Program-made: the position numbers and the translations under genes
Shown: positions 35,701-42,425 of the stretch, in pieces
Layout of the letters: each line of letters opens with the position of its first letter
How positions within the stretch are numbered: the first letter of the stretch is position 1
The notes under the pieces: generated by a model
Told to the model about the DNA's origin: nothing
The model's database searches: none
What the model saw: only the letters and a program-made list of their open reading frames with translations
Source of the DNA: Molanna angustata
Taxonomy: Eukaryota > Arthropoda > Insecta > Trichoptera > Molannidae
Reading direction: 5' to 3'
NCBI GenBank assembly: GCA_963576475.1
Contig: OY754986.1
Coordinates: 13,328,086-13,392,085 of the forward strand
Length of the DNA stretch: 64,000 nt

Positions 35701-37861
35701 GGTTTATGCGCGTACGTCCTGGGTTCAATACCCAGCAGAGGAAAAATTGATTTATATTAATTTCTCGACTCGACTCTGGGCTGGAAACACTGTTTAGTTG
35801 GAAGAAATTGCCTTGTGGAAATAAACTCGCCACTTTCGCAGGGTGCAAGAAAGTATTTATAATTTTTATATATGTGTCATTTCATTGAATATATTTATTA
35901 TTTTATTTTAATTGCTTCTCTACTTTTATGCGTCTTCTGCCATTTGCATGTCTCACTAGTAAACATAAGAGTCCAATAGATACGCATGAAAATATAATTA
36001 ACGAGGTTGAAATGAGATCACTATGATGAATGTGATGTAAAACGATGTGTGATAGAATAAGAAAGGAGCATTTTAGACGATAAGATACCAAAGACAAAAG
36101 CAATCGTGGTTTCACTAGATTCGTGAATCGAGGCCCACGAGCACAGGCGACCAGAGTACCAGCCAGAACAGGCGAGCCACATGGGTTTACGACCATGTAT
36201 GTGGGATTAAAGGGCCCCTTTAAGTCACGCTCACCACTCACCCACCAACCTCCGACTGATACTCCACTCCCCTGCGCAACCAAATGCAATAGGATGCGGA
36301 TAATGCTGCTTTTACCACCATATCCAAAAGTTCTTTTATTTTGCCCCTAGGGAGACCCAGGTCTTTAAAGTAGAAATATAAAGATTTTGCGGGCAGGCCT
36401 CTAGCCCCCACCTCTACAGCGTATATATTCGTGCTAAAGCCATTTGAACTGTTTTATCTACCGAGGTCTTTTGGGATATTTGTGTCCCATGGAATAGTCA
36501 ACTCCACATAAATAACTATTTTCAATGAAAGAGAGTAAATTGCCAGGCCTAAGAGACGATATGCGGGTTGTATCTCTCTGTTCTCGTATCAATTAGGATA
36601 TTCCAGTCATCAGACTTCCCAATTATTGATACTAATTTCGAATGTATGATTGAAAGAGTTAACGTAAGTAAGATGAAATCACACGCCATAAGGTGGTTTG
36701 GCCGTATAGAAAGAATAAGTGCCGTCTGACAAAAAATAAAGATGGCTGATAAAACAGGAACGAAAAGTAGAGATCGGCCAAGGAAAAGTTGGCACGATCA
36801 CATAAATGGAATTTTGAAAGATGGAGACGAGAATAATAAAAGAGTGTGTATGAGAAGATGCGTGGACGTGAATGAAGCGAGAAGTGTATTTCAAGAGAGA
36901 AGAGTCTGGCCTTCGGTTCTCTCTGCCTGTCCCAAATAGAGTAAGGGCCTGATGGTATAGTTTTGTTCCCGGGCAACTACTAAGTAGGTACTATAACGTG
37001 TTTCATTTTTCCAAAGATGTGATTTTCATCGCACCCGGGACCTTTGATCTAGGAGTCAAATATCCAAATAACTGAACCAAGAAGACTTTACATTTCTTTT
37101 TAAATTAAACTGTTACTGCCCATCACGCAATTTCAGATCTCAGTTTTTGTTTTTTGTCGACCGATGCTACACAAACTACTCCCAAAACAATTACACTAGA
37201 CGGAGTTGCTCCAACTACAATAGGTACATACTTTAAACATTTCAATATAACACATAAATTACAAGCAGATTTCAAAACATACATATCACAACAATTCTAT
37301 AAATAGTGCATACATCAAACACATTCATCCATAATTTATCTGCATACCCTAGGTACATAAAATATAACGCTTATCTAGATTATACCATAAAACACACATA
37401 CACTTATATAACATATTATATTACATAATAGTATTATATTTGTCATTTCATATGAAATTTAGGTATATTTGTTTATCTTATTTGCAAATGTATTATTGAA
37501 ATGCAATGAACTAATCATATTTTTTATAGTATTATATTTAATTCCTTACTTATAAAAATGTATCCTGTTTGTTTTCCAAATAAATAAATAATAATTAGCA
37601 TTAATGCATAGTTTAGGGAATGTATGTGTACCTTTCACAAGGACATATTCATTTTAAAAAATAGACAGTTATTTCATGTCATTATTGATACAATTCTTCT
37701 TACTTCCAGAAAATATCTTGGATACCATCATCAACGCTGCATGGAGACCAGGGTTTGTTGTGATACGCCCGTTGATCAACGATCTGGTCAGTACGGCCTT
37801 CACCAAGATCTGGGGAGACGCCTTCAAGTATTTCCCGCTAGAAAATGTTATACCTGAATAA
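17703..37861 (+). CDS. Takeout/JHBP-family secreted lipid-binding protein (six exons, complete)
   Basis: Join 17703-17793, 19648-19740, 21449-21596, 26223-26330, 31756-31928, 37710-37861. All junctions are GT-AG and the phases (1,1,2,2,1) fit to give 254 residues plus stop. Residues 1-25 are a signal peptide (hydrophobic VIFGSIFLCISSIAVV, likely cut after VVNG). Two cysteines at 37 and 47 form the family's N-terminal disulfide. GIPEIGIPSFDP (62-73) is the hallmark 'GIPxLxIPxxDP' turn, and the C-terminal NILDTIINAAW...YFP block (206-247) is the family's end. One N-glycosylation site lies at N152. Length matches the usual 240-260. Proteins of this family bind hydrophobic ligands such as juvenile hormone in haemolymph or act as takeout-like carriers; which ligand is unknown. 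Introns are 1.7-5.8 kb, swollen by transposons. No frame damage is seen, so it is probably functional. Confidence 0.88.
17794..19647 (+). other. JHBP intron 1: palindrome, SINE-C remnant, LINE 3' end
   Basis: Contents: a 38-bp perfect palindrome at 18,697-18,734; a SINE-C-like segment at 18,770-18,910 ('ggaaacagcggttagttgc', 'aaggtgcaaggaag'); and a minus-strand LINE 3' end at 19,095-19,260 ('caccatcacgccatatccc', 'tctcttgatacacatttctc'). Bases 17,930-18,000 and 18,600-18,690 share 'tagtcactaagc' words in opposite orientation, so 17,930-18,735 may be one old inverted-repeat element. Confidence 0.6.
18697..18734. repeat. 38-bp perfect palindrome
   Basis: 'aactgtcaaaatatcgact' is followed at once by its exact reverse complement, with no loop, in otherwise ordinary intron sequence. 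Confidence 0.9.
19648..19740 (+). CDS. JHBP gene exon 2
   Basis: After 'ttttttttcag'; codes NILSKCHRNNKNFDNC and ELRPYFKG, with both N-terminal cysteines. Donor 'gtatgt' at 19,741. Confidence 0.85.
19741..21448 (+). other. JHBP intron 2: repeat F, HINE-B, palindrome G
   Basis: Bases 20,040-20,290 are repeat F (inverted relative to 16,019-16,250). Bases 20,863-21,170 are the left part of a HINE-B copy ('gagtgggttgtgggcaac', 'cactaacaagtcattctat'). Bases 21,240-21,395 are a diverged palindrome-G copy ('tggagttctataatacc', 'aaactccatatgataat'). Bases 20,300-20,860 show only AT-rich sequence with the duplicated 'tagaattagtgccat' word. Confidence 0.6.
21449..21596 (+). CDS. JHBP gene exon 3
   Basis: After 'ttttttttcag'; codes GIPEIGIPSFDPHYAILVEQ and on to SKVTDF. 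Donor 'gtatgt' at 21,597. Confidence 0.88.
21700..22290 (-). pseudogene. LINE fragment in JHBP intron 3
   Basis: A GC-richer island. The minus strand codes, in pieces, LRTDVGRSKDNLKTWGILTD followed by CRRPQTTCDTALLP, resembling the 'LRTGVGRxxxNLxxWG...C.CG..QT..H.L' RNase H/C-terminal region of LINE ORF2 proteins. Frames are broken. The rest of the island could not be assigned. Confidence 0.55.
22318..22690 (-). pseudogene. LINE 3' end
   Basis: Minus-strand relative of the 25-kb LINE, with 'accatcacgctgtgttcc', 'cacatggtcgtgtcatc' and 'cgaacaaaccatctcg' words in the same order and many changes. Confidence 0.6.
22670..22900 (+). repeat. Interspersed repeat of a known lepidopteran type
   Basis: 'attgaagagtttgattattt', 'cccatcatcagatcttgacc', 'agaatcatcgaaagcgg' and the end 'gaagtcggttaaaaa' follow an order I recall from many moth and butterfly genomes. 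A fragment with 'gaattgaagagtttaata' lies at 40,350-40,390. Recognition is from memory. Confidence 0.55.
22960..23440 (+). repeat. Repeat E copy
   Basis: Reverse complement of 14,770-15,240: 'gtgactgaaaacataat', 'ttctctacgacacacag', 'ttgtgacgaacattcatgag'. The pair allows the family's ends to be mapped by alignment. Confidence 0.65.
23441..24836. other. JHBP intron 3, AT-rich part
   Basis: Includes a short GC-richer patch at 23,500-23,640 and LINE-like tails near 23,870-23,960 and 24,520-24,660. No gene. Not assigned further. Confidence 0.35.
24837..24940 (+). mobile_element. SINE-A 3' fragment
   Basis: 'cgaccgatttcgttcacct', 'aacaagcatt' and 'tttagggaatgtac' follow the SINE-A order; the tRNA head is lost. 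Confidence 0.6.
24955..25600 (-). pseudogene. LINE ORF2 C-terminus and 3' end
   Basis: Two minus-strand frames joined by a frameshift near 25,290 give INFLRNGTPDKDIERRVMAG, the VPTLTYASETWTWQ segment, RINAVEMRSLRRVC, then LRWFGHIERMNDERLTKKIY and SRGRPRKGWHDHVNDILKEG. This is the post-RT region of a non-LTR retrotransposon widespread in Lepidoptera. The 3' end carries 'gtaagggacatggcgtgatg' followed by (GTAT)n, a simple-repeat tail. The RT itself is missing (5' truncation). Clade not certain. Confidence 0.8.
25601..26222. other. JHBP intron 3, last part
   Basis: AT-rich. Bases 25,930-26,045 ('cagacaggctgtgccttgtg', ending in (TAAA)n) look like a LINE 3' tail. Bases 26,090-26,118 hold a minus-strand B box ('gaattgaacccagg'). 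Confidence 0.4.
26223..26330 (+). CDS. JHBP gene exon 4
   Basis: After 'tttatatttcag'; codes TDWENNKIIYSQYFPEKAL and LKANALGTTLL. Donor 'gtaggt' at 26,331. Confidence 0.85.
26555..26770 (-). mobile_element. SINE-I copy (JHBP intron 4)
   Basis: Minus-strand counterpart of 46,050-46,275: 'gtaggagccgggaaatcg', 'tgtgtggggatacaggc', 'cacctgtcgctggttacc'. About 200 bp, non-coding, dispersed. Confidence 0.6.
26885..26960 (-). mobile_element. SINE-C tail fragment
   Basis: 'cactggcggactcgt' followed by 'caatttcttccaacca'. Confidence 0.6.
27090..27448 (-). pseudogene. LINE 3' end with A-rich tail
   Basis: On the minus strand, broken frames give a 'YKFCTALHLQWGGVVQPT' segment and then LAIEYNEFKRKIKNKL, in keeping with the extreme C-terminus of a CR1-group ORF2, followed by an A/T-rich 3'UTR. 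A SINE-A copy abuts its left (5') end. Confidence 0.45.
27449..27622 (-). mobile_element. SINE-A copy
   Basis: On the minus strand: 'ggcagagcagttagcgc' (A-box region), 'gcgagttcgaatcctg' (B box), 'cgaccgatttcgttcacct', then 'gtatatgcacttgtttaac'. About 175 bp, head-to-tail complete. Confidence 0.85.
27785..27930 (+). mobile_element. SINE-I copy
   Basis: 'caccatcgcagcaatacccac', 'caccagcgacaggtgtgcgg', 'acgacacatgagtgtat', 'caagtctcgcctcac'. Truncated at the 3' side. Confidence 0.6.
28100..28270. other. Unassigned repeat-like segment
   Basis: GC-richer, with 'gttggccgaacctga' and 'cgtcggccgaaaccgaa'; related words ('ttggccgaaggtggccgaag') recur at 29,699. Unassigned. Confidence 0.35.
28579..28716. 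repeat. Long stable hairpin (about 52-bp arms)
   Basis: The left arm (28,579-28,630) from 'catttatttttactctccag' to 'aaggccttttcaa' is matched by its reverse complement at 28,664-28,716 with one base missing. The 33-base loop repeats a 'tttcgcctggtgaaggc' word also present in the arms. GC-rich relative to the intron. Probably a small foldback transposon. Confidence 0.85.
28770..28943 (-). mobile_element. SINE-A copy
   Basis: Full-length minus-strand copy, differing from 27,449-27,622 by a few bases: B box 'gcgagttcgaatcctg', tail 'gtatatgtacttgtttaac'. Confidence 0.85.
29152..29595 (+). mobile_element. Penelope-like remnant with inverted arms
   Basis: About 75 bp at 29,152-29,222 ('acacttataaaaagaaacag', 'cacaatgagtatttttattt', 'gcctaagcg') are inverted at 29,517-29,590. 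The right arm is preceded by a hammerhead ribozyme core (29,484-29,527). Inverted pLTR-like arms plus a hammerhead is the arrangement of Penelope-like terminal repeats. No reverse transcriptase is left between the arms; the middle is AT-rich. Confidence 0.6.
29484..29527 (+). ncRNA. Hammerhead ribozyme (minimal type I, Penelope style)
   Basis: Helix I is TGCCT (29,484-29,488) with AGGCA (29,523-29,527). The core CTGAGGA (29,489-29,495) fits CUGANGA. Stem II is GCCAG (29,497-29,501) with CTGGC (29,508-29,512), with one extra T after the core. GAA (29,513-29,515) is followed by AGCGCT (29,516-29,521), a self-complementary stem III with no loop. U at 29,522 is the expected H17, so cleavage would fall between 29,522 and 29,523. 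Every invariant base is present. Loop-less stem III means activity as a dimer, as reported for Penelope hammerheads. No experiment is implied. Confidence 0.65.
30181..30850. mobile_element. MITE with nested inverted repeats (JHBP intron 4)
   Basis: Outer ends 'ctagagcttgga' (30,181) and 'tccaagctctag' (30,839-30,850) are inverted, with 'gagctgtcaaa' inside each. Inner arms at about 30,360-30,450 ('ctcaaacggcaaaggtg', 'tttataaagcaactcgc') and 30,600-30,690 are inverted with mismatches. Each inner arm ends in a short cruciform ('gcaactcgctcacgcgagttgc'-type). No coding capacity. Confidence 0.7.
30851..31755. other. JHBP intron 4, last part
   Basis: No repeat family or gene recognised in the first 900 bases before exon 5; AT-rich. 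Confidence 0.4.
31756..31928 (+). CDS. JHBP gene exon 5
   Basis: After 'tttgtttgcag'; codes KGVWNMTLYDY, DGSYSLDVHVEID and MQLHVSNILNG. Donor 'gtatgt' at 31,929. Confidence 0.87.
32015..32075 (-). mobile_element. SINE-C tail fragment
   Basis: 'aaatggcggacttattgc' then 'ggcaatttcttccagtcaacc'-like sequence, the reversed SINE-C tail, in JHBP intron 5. Confidence 0.55.
32198..32560 (-). pseudogene. LINE ORF2 C-terminal fragment
   Basis: The minus-strand frame reads HLRQQLKWLPIHLRRDQH, NPNAPAYLKERFQPL, GLPLRSREERTLAIP and TIHAARLWNNLAFDIRTA, ending FKYRLKCSLFLSIP. This is the 'LxWLPI..R...LK.RF....LRS......P......AxRLWNxLP..IR' tail that follows the RT of CR1/I-group LINEs. The frame extends to 32,725 but homology fades upstream. 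Confidence 0.75.
33355..34130. repeat. Minisatellite, about 90-102 bp unit, interrupted by a SINE
   Basis: Six units share 'ttttttatcatcgtagt', 'gatcgtaatatgagttgt', 'atttgtctcgtat' and 'cttgctttgtcagacattc', starting near 33,362, 33,633, 33,720, 33,815, 33,917 and 34,019. The last three are almost identical. A SINE-A copy splits the first two units. A partial unit reappears at 35,210 beyond the inserted element. Confidence 0.85.
33456..33632 (-). mobile_element. SINE-A copy inside the minisatellite
   Basis: Full-length; the tRNA-like head at the right end ('ggtggcagagcggttagc' on the minus strand), B box 'gcgagctcgaatcccg', and A-rich tail at the left ('aaaaaaa' on the minus strand). Confidence 0.85.
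34140..35208. mobile_element. Foldback-like element with arrays of a 16-bp word as inverted ends
   Basis: The left end (34,157-34,305) is a row of units of about 16 bp built on 'attattcgaa..acaatt'. The right end (35,085-35,200) is a matching row in reverse orientation ('cattcgaacaattgtg'). Outer edges 'actttggtgacaagaaaatt' and 'aattttcatgtaatc' are also inverted. The flanks are the two halves of one minisatellite unit, so the insertion point is visible. The middle is AT-rich and non-coding. Confidence 0.7.
35590..35645 (-). mobile_element. LINE 3' tail fragment
   Basis: 'acatcacgccaaattcctc' and 'gcagagagaatcgaccgcc' match the reversed 3' end of the 25-kb LINE. Confidence 0.55.
35655..35870 (+). 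mobile_element. SINE-C, full-length reference copy
   Basis: tRNA-like head 'cgtggctcagttggttaac' (A box) and 'gggttcaatacccag' (B box), then 'aggaaaaattgatttata', 'ctgggctggaaacactg', 'ttggaagaaattgcc' and 'cgccactttcgcagggtgc'. It is the only complete copy seen and explains the tails at 2.8, 3.1, 16.4, 18.8, 26.9, 32.0 and 47.9 kb. Lack of the acceptor stem and the long 3' body rule out a true tRNA gene. Confidence 0.8.
35900..36480 (-). pseudogene. LINE fragments, rearranged
   Basis: Bases 35,915-36,075 resemble the 25.3-25.5 kb LINE in broken, rearranged form ('ctacttttatgcgtcttctg', 'catgtctcactagtaaac'). Bases 36,120-36,430 are GC-richer and unassigned ('aggcccacgagcacaggcg', 'gggcaggcctctagccccc'). 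Confidence 0.5.
36650..36960 (+). pseudogene. LINE ORF2 C-terminus (+ strand)
   Basis: Codes, with one stop, KMKSHAIRWFGRIERISAV, then RDRPRKSWHDHINGILKDG and RRCVDVNEARSVFQERRVW, PSVLSACPK and stop; the same family as 24,955-25,600 but extending further to the true C-terminus. Ends 'gatggtat'. Confidence 0.75.
36960..37065 (-). mobile_element. SINE-B remnant
   Basis: 'cccgggcaactactaagtag' (3' end) and 'gcacccgggacctttgatc' (tRNA head, minus strand) with most of the body lost. Confidence 0.6.
37066..37709. other. JHBP intron 5, last part
   Basis: AT-rich; only a SINE-A 3' scrap at 37,608-37,660 ('cacaaggacatattcat') recognised before exon 6. Confidence 0.4.
37710..37861 (+). CDS. JHBP gene exon 6 (C-terminus)
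   Basis: After 'ttacttccag'; codes NILDTIINAAWRPGF, PLINDLVSTAFTKIWG and FKYFPLENVIPE, then TAA. Confidence 0.87.
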
Positions 37862-37862
37862 A
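37857..37862 (+). terminator. Poly(A) signal AATAAA overlapping the JHBP stop codon
   Basis: The stop TAA (37,859-37,861) lies inside an AATAAA hexamer. If it is used, the 3'UTR would be only 15-30 bases. No other AATAAA was noticed in the next 100 bases. Confidence 0.5.
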
Positions 37863-37925
37863 GCCTGTTTAAAACGATTTTTTTATATTTCATTTTTCAA
37901 ACTTCAAAGTTTCCGTGGAATCGCA

Positions 37926-38740
37926 GTACTGACCAAACTATAAACCCACTAATCCAAATTATTGAATATTTTAAGATATTTTGTTTTCTATACAACACAT
38001 GTAGATATGTATGTCAAGATAGGACAGTATGGAGGTCAGTCCTTTTTTTCTATCCGGAATATGAAAACAGCATGATGGTATGTATGTATTTTTGGAGATA
38101 AAGTATCAAAATATTAAGTCTTCTTAAATATTGTGTATGGGCGTCTGCCATACGAATTGTATGAAGCGATGTCGTCACTAAATTCAACTTTTATAAAAAA
38201 TGTTAAAAAAATGTAAGATATACACCTAAAATGTTATAGAAAATTCAATTATCTAGTTGGGGTATTTCGGCTTTTATCGATATTTTTAAAAACTTTGGAA
38301 ATATAGGCAGTTAAACACATAAATTTATCATAAAAAAATAATTTTCTTAATAAAATTGAGAAACTCTGGAATTTTTTGAAAAAAATAATTTGAGATTCTG
38401 TATTTGTCTATGTTCATACCAATTTTCAGCGTTCTAGCTTTTATGGTTTCTGAGATATATGGAAAAATAAAGTAAAAATGTAAAAAGTTGATAACCCCTG
38501 ACCGAAACGAAAATTCAAAAATCTGAGTATAAAAGTTTTGTAGGCCTACAAATATTTATATATTCTGAAATTTTGGGCTCTGTAAATTGAGCGGATCAAA
38601 AGTTATAAGGGGGGGGGGGACACATAGACACACACACACACAGACACACGAAATGTTCTACTCCGAATTCTGAGTAAAACCGTATACGGAACATATATGC
38701 TGCGAAGTCTCTAAGTTGCTGTTTTTTGGCTCTGAATAAA
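37926..38740 (-). mobile_element. HINE-A copy lacking both ends
   Basis: Starts 'gaccaaactataaacccac' and runs through 'gaagcgatgtcgtcacta', 'acttataag' plus poly-G, (CA)n, 'gttctactccgaattctg' to 'gaagtctctaagttg'. Truncated on both sides. Confidence 0.8.
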
Positions 38741-39420
38741 AAATAAATGTTTTGAGGTTTCTTTACTTAATCTTTGGGTGCAAAGTTAGTTCGCCTCCTA
38801 GTGGTGCACCCTGGTTAACACTAAATGAACTAACACATCGGTCGCCAGACAATAACTACATCAATCTCCTGGCGTACATCACATCACAATTTTCTCTGAC
38901 AAACAATTATATTGTGCAATTTATATTTTGTGTTAAATGAACAGATTAATGTGATGTACTTTTATAAGACTATACGATAAATAAATAACTTAATCTGAAG
39001 CATTAATGCAAATGTCAAGACATATTTTTTCAGATATTTTTGTCTTTTTTTTGCCTATAATAATCTAAGTTTGCCGTTCACTAGAGATTGGTGTTCTACG
39101 GCATAAACGCAGCATGCTTTTGTTTATTAATAGTACAATTCAAAGACTCAAGATTCTTTATTTAAGAAAAATATATATTGTTCTACGCCATATAGTTTAT
39201 TTAAAATATAAGATAAACGTTGAAAATCGGGATATGCCAATATATTTCTACGACAATTTCTACGGAACATTATTAAAAAGTTAAGAAATATTTTTCTTCG
39301 ATTATACACAAATCGTCTAAGTTATTTTTTCAAATCATTTGATTAGTAATTATGATGGCATATCAAATTGAAAAAAATACGCTGTCAGCAGGCACCCTCT
39401 TAAAATTAAAGCAAAAAGAA
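38741..39420 (+). mobile_element. Family H half copy with an insertion
   Basis: 'aataaatgttttgaggtttc', 'acttaatctgaagcattaat', 'aaaatataagataaacgttg', 'ggcaccctcttaa' follow the family-H right half. Bases 38,780-38,960 are an unrelated insertion. Confidence 0.6.
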
Positions 39421-40090
39421 ACGAATTAAAAGTATAAAATTATAAATATATACATATTATCCCTTTTGAAGGAAAAAAAATACATATTTTAATGTACACA
39501 TATACAAGAAAAAATATATGCCTACTTTATCTATATACTATTGTGTAGTTAGGTTCTGATAATTCCCAATCAGTCAATTATGTGATTCAAAAGAAGGAAA
39601 AAACGTCTAAAAAACAAAATAATATTTTTTTTTTTTTTTTTAATAAGGCACAGCCACCAATAGAGGCGGATTTGTGACAAAATAATATATATTTTTCTAA
39701 TATGTTTACCGCAGTTATAGACACGAGATTTTATTTGTCGTTTGATATTTTTGATGTATTTTTTCAATATAAATTTTCACATTGCCTTCATTGATTTGAG
39801 AAAAGTGCCATCTATACGTCAGTCCGAAAAACAAAATTATCCTTTATCAATTATTGCATTAACGTTGCGAATTATTTGTACAAGTGGATTATTATAATTG
39901 CCATAATAATAATAATCAAGTGATTCGATTGTAATATTATGTTTATATCGAAACGAAAAGTTTAGAGAGTTCATCAATAGATGTCACTTCAAAATACTTG
40001 CCTAAATAATTCAAATAAACGATACATCATACGTTTATGGTAAAATAATCTTTTATATAAAAAAAAACGACTTCAAAATGAATTAGTGTC
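39421..40090. other. AT-rich spacer
   Basis: Contains a 16-base poly-T tract near 39,627. Nothing else recognised. Confidence 0.4.
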
Positions 40091-40094
40091 AAGA

Positions 40095-40510
40095 TAAAAA
40101 AATGCGTTCAGTTCTCTCTGCCTACCCCTAGAGAGACAGGGTAATGGTATGTATGCATGAAGAAATATTATCTTTCATGCAATTCACCTAGTAATATGCA
40201 AACCCTTCGCAAATGAATGTCATGATTTCTAATGATTCCCGTCTCTTGGCTAAGTTCAGATGGAACCACCCCAGAAGGAATCCCTTTTTAATGAAAACGG
40301 AATCAAGGAATTCGAACGACGTGGTAAAGGATTATTATTAATTGCAGACGACTTTGGAAATTGAAGAGTTTAATATTTTATCTCATGAGTTCATCAATTG
40401 ATTGGGAATCTGACTGCTGATCCAAAGGTCCCGGGTTCGATTCCCGGTGGAAAACAGTAATAGAAAAATGTGGAAGCACTTTTCTAAGCCGGTGCCTCAC
40501 AGCTAAACAT
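40095..40510 (+). mobile_element. LINE tail, lepidopteran repeat and SINE-B fragments
   Basis: Bases 40,100-40,155 ('gttcagttctctctgcctac', 'ggtaatggtatgtatg') are a LINE 3' end. Bases 40,215-40,380 match parts of the 22.7-kb repeat. Bases 40,400-40,465 are a SINE-like tRNA head ('ctgactgctgatccaaagg', 'cgggttcgattcccggtgg'). Confidence 0.55.
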
Positions 40511-40644
40511 TACTATTTTAAATTGTCGATTTAAATTATAAATGTGAGAAGTTTTTATTCCAACCATTTGACGAGATTATTTTTATTCGTGAAAACTTGC
40601 ACTTTAGTTCAGATGTTGAACAACAGATGTCTTCACACTTTCGC

Positions 40645-41327
40645 TTAAGGGGGGAGTGCTATTTTTCAATTTGATATACCATCATTATTTCTTATCAAAT
40701 CGTTTTGAAAAAAATAATTAAGATAGTTTGGGTATTCATAAAGAAAAATCTATCTTTACTTTTTGATAATGTTCTGTATAAATTCTTGTAGAAAAATAAT
40801 GGCATACCCCGATTTTCAACGTTTATCTTATATTTTTAATAAAATATAAGGCGTAGTTCAGCATATTTTTTTTTAAATTAAAGAAGACAAAAATATCTAG
40901 AAAAATACGATGTGACGTTGCATTAATGCTTCAGGTTTAGAAAATAAACCTAAAAAACATTTATTTTCCATTCAGCGCCATTGCGAAATATAAGTTTTTT
41001 TGGTTTATTAACTTAACCTGATGAATTAATGCAACGTTATATCGTATTTTTCCAGATATTTTGATCTTCTTTAATTTATAAAAAAATATAATGCCTAATA
41101 TATACCCTATAGTTTTTTAGAAATTCAAGATAAATGTCAAAAATTGGGGTATGCTTATTATTTTCCTACAGGAATATATACAGAACATAATTAAAAAATT
41201 AAGGTATATTTTTATTTATTAATATCCAAACTAACTAGGTTATTTTTTTTCAAAATGATTCGTATTGTAGTAATGATGCAAATTCAAATTGAAAAAATAG
41301 GTACGTTGGCAGCAGTCCCCCCCTTAA
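40645..41327. mobile_element. Near-palindromic TTAA element (family H), about 330-bp arms
   Basis: Left end TTAAGGGGGGAGTGCT and right end AGCAGTCCCCCCCTTAA. The left half and right half are diverged reverse complements all the way to a short centre at about 40,985 ('catttattttccattcagcg'). The TTAA at both outer ends resembles a piggyBac target duplication. No coding frame. Half copies lie at 9,735 and 38,741. Confidence 0.7.
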
Positions 41328-41369
41328 ACATATATTTTATTTTTTATTAGGTATTTTGTAAAAGATATT

Positions 41370-41595
41370 ATGTCGACCTTCGTGGTTCAGGTTAGGTCAG
41401 GTTTGGTTAGGTTAGCAGATGATTTCTGATCCCGCTGGAGACACAGTTTTAATTGTGTTTCAGTCTGGATCTCTGAAACGATAAACATCATAAACATCCA
41501 GAATGTGGCAACTACTTATTGGGTGTGTGTTTAATTTATTTTTGACATAATAGGTACATGTTGTTGCCCGAGAAGCAATAATAAAATCTTAGGAA
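41370..41595 (+). mobile_element. SINE-B copy
   Basis: 'gtcgaccttcgtggttcagg' (A-box side), 'gatcccgctggagacacag', 'catccagaatgtggcaac', 'gttgcccgagaagcaataat'. B box partly lost. Confidence 0.75.
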
Positions 41596-41631
41596 AAAGT
41601 ATGCGATCCTGTCATATTCCAAACGTTTATA

Positions 41632-42400
41632 TTCTTCTTCTTCTTCGTGCCGTATCAGGTCCCCCCTATCACTGCTGAGAAGGCATCTCTATCCGCCGCC
41701 GTACGGAACAATTCACCGACGTCTCTGATGCCGGTCCACTCACGACTGTTGCGGAGCCATGACTTCTAAGGTCTTCCTACATAGATGGGTCGAAGGCAGA
41801 GCGGTTAGCGCGCTGGTCTAGTAATCCAGTGGTTGCGAGTCCTGCCAATCCTGCCTCGACCGATTGCATTCACCTGTAGCCCAAGCATTTATACTTATTT
41901 TAGTGAATATAGGTAGATGTATTTGTACTTCTTGAACAAGGACATATTCATTTTTTATTAAAAAAATATATTTGGAGCAGCCTGTACCTTTTGCTTCGTA
42001 GGACGTGACCCAATCCTTGCACCCTGCTTAATTATGATATATCTCGTCGCTTAACTGCTTTAAATAGCTCGCGCTTAACATTTGCTCTCCTAATTACCTC
42101 AACATTTGATATTTTATCGACAAAGGAATTTTTCAGCATGTGGCGATGCAGCCACATTCAAAGGCCTCCAGACGGTTAAACTTATTGATCTTTACGGTCA
42201 AGGTTTCGACTCCATATAGAAGTATGGACCATATGTAGCACTTCACCAGGCTCTGCCTTATCCTATAACAGTGTCTTTATTCTGAAAATCATCGCAGAAG
42301 TTGTCTCCATGCGGCACCTTAGTTCTTTGTCAGGATCTAAATCATCAGTGAGAAGACTTCCAAGATGTTCAATCTTGGAAGTCACACTTACACTAACACT
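41632..42400 (-). pseudogene. RTE/BovB-like LINE fragment, split by a SINE
   Basis: It opens with (TTC)n and 'gtgccgtatcaggtccccc' (a LINE 3' end read on the minus strand). After the SINE-A insertion it continues with 'ggacgtgacccaatcc', 'catgtggcgatgcagccac' and 'ttcgactccatatagaag', whose minus-strand translation contains 'LYGVET'-like words. Frames are broken. Confidence 0.5.
41784..41957 (+). mobile_element. SINE-A copy (+ strand)
   Basis: 'gcagagcggttagcgcgctg' and the anticodon-arm analogue 'ctggtctagtaatccag' fit a tRNA-like head; then 'cctcgaccgattgcattcac' and 'gaacaaggacatattcat'. The B box is mutated. Confidence 0.85.
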
Positions 42401-42425
42401 ACCAACACTTAAGTTTCACTTACAT

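Noticed and set aside
35655..35730. Possible tRNA genes (here and at 27.6, 28.9, 40.4, 41.8, 49.97 and 61.2 kb)
   Set aside because: A and B boxes are good but acceptor stems do not pair and each continues into a shared 3' body, so they are SINEs.
36123..36350. 75-codon frame in a GC-richer stretch
   Set aside because: Lies among LINE debris; no recognisable domain.
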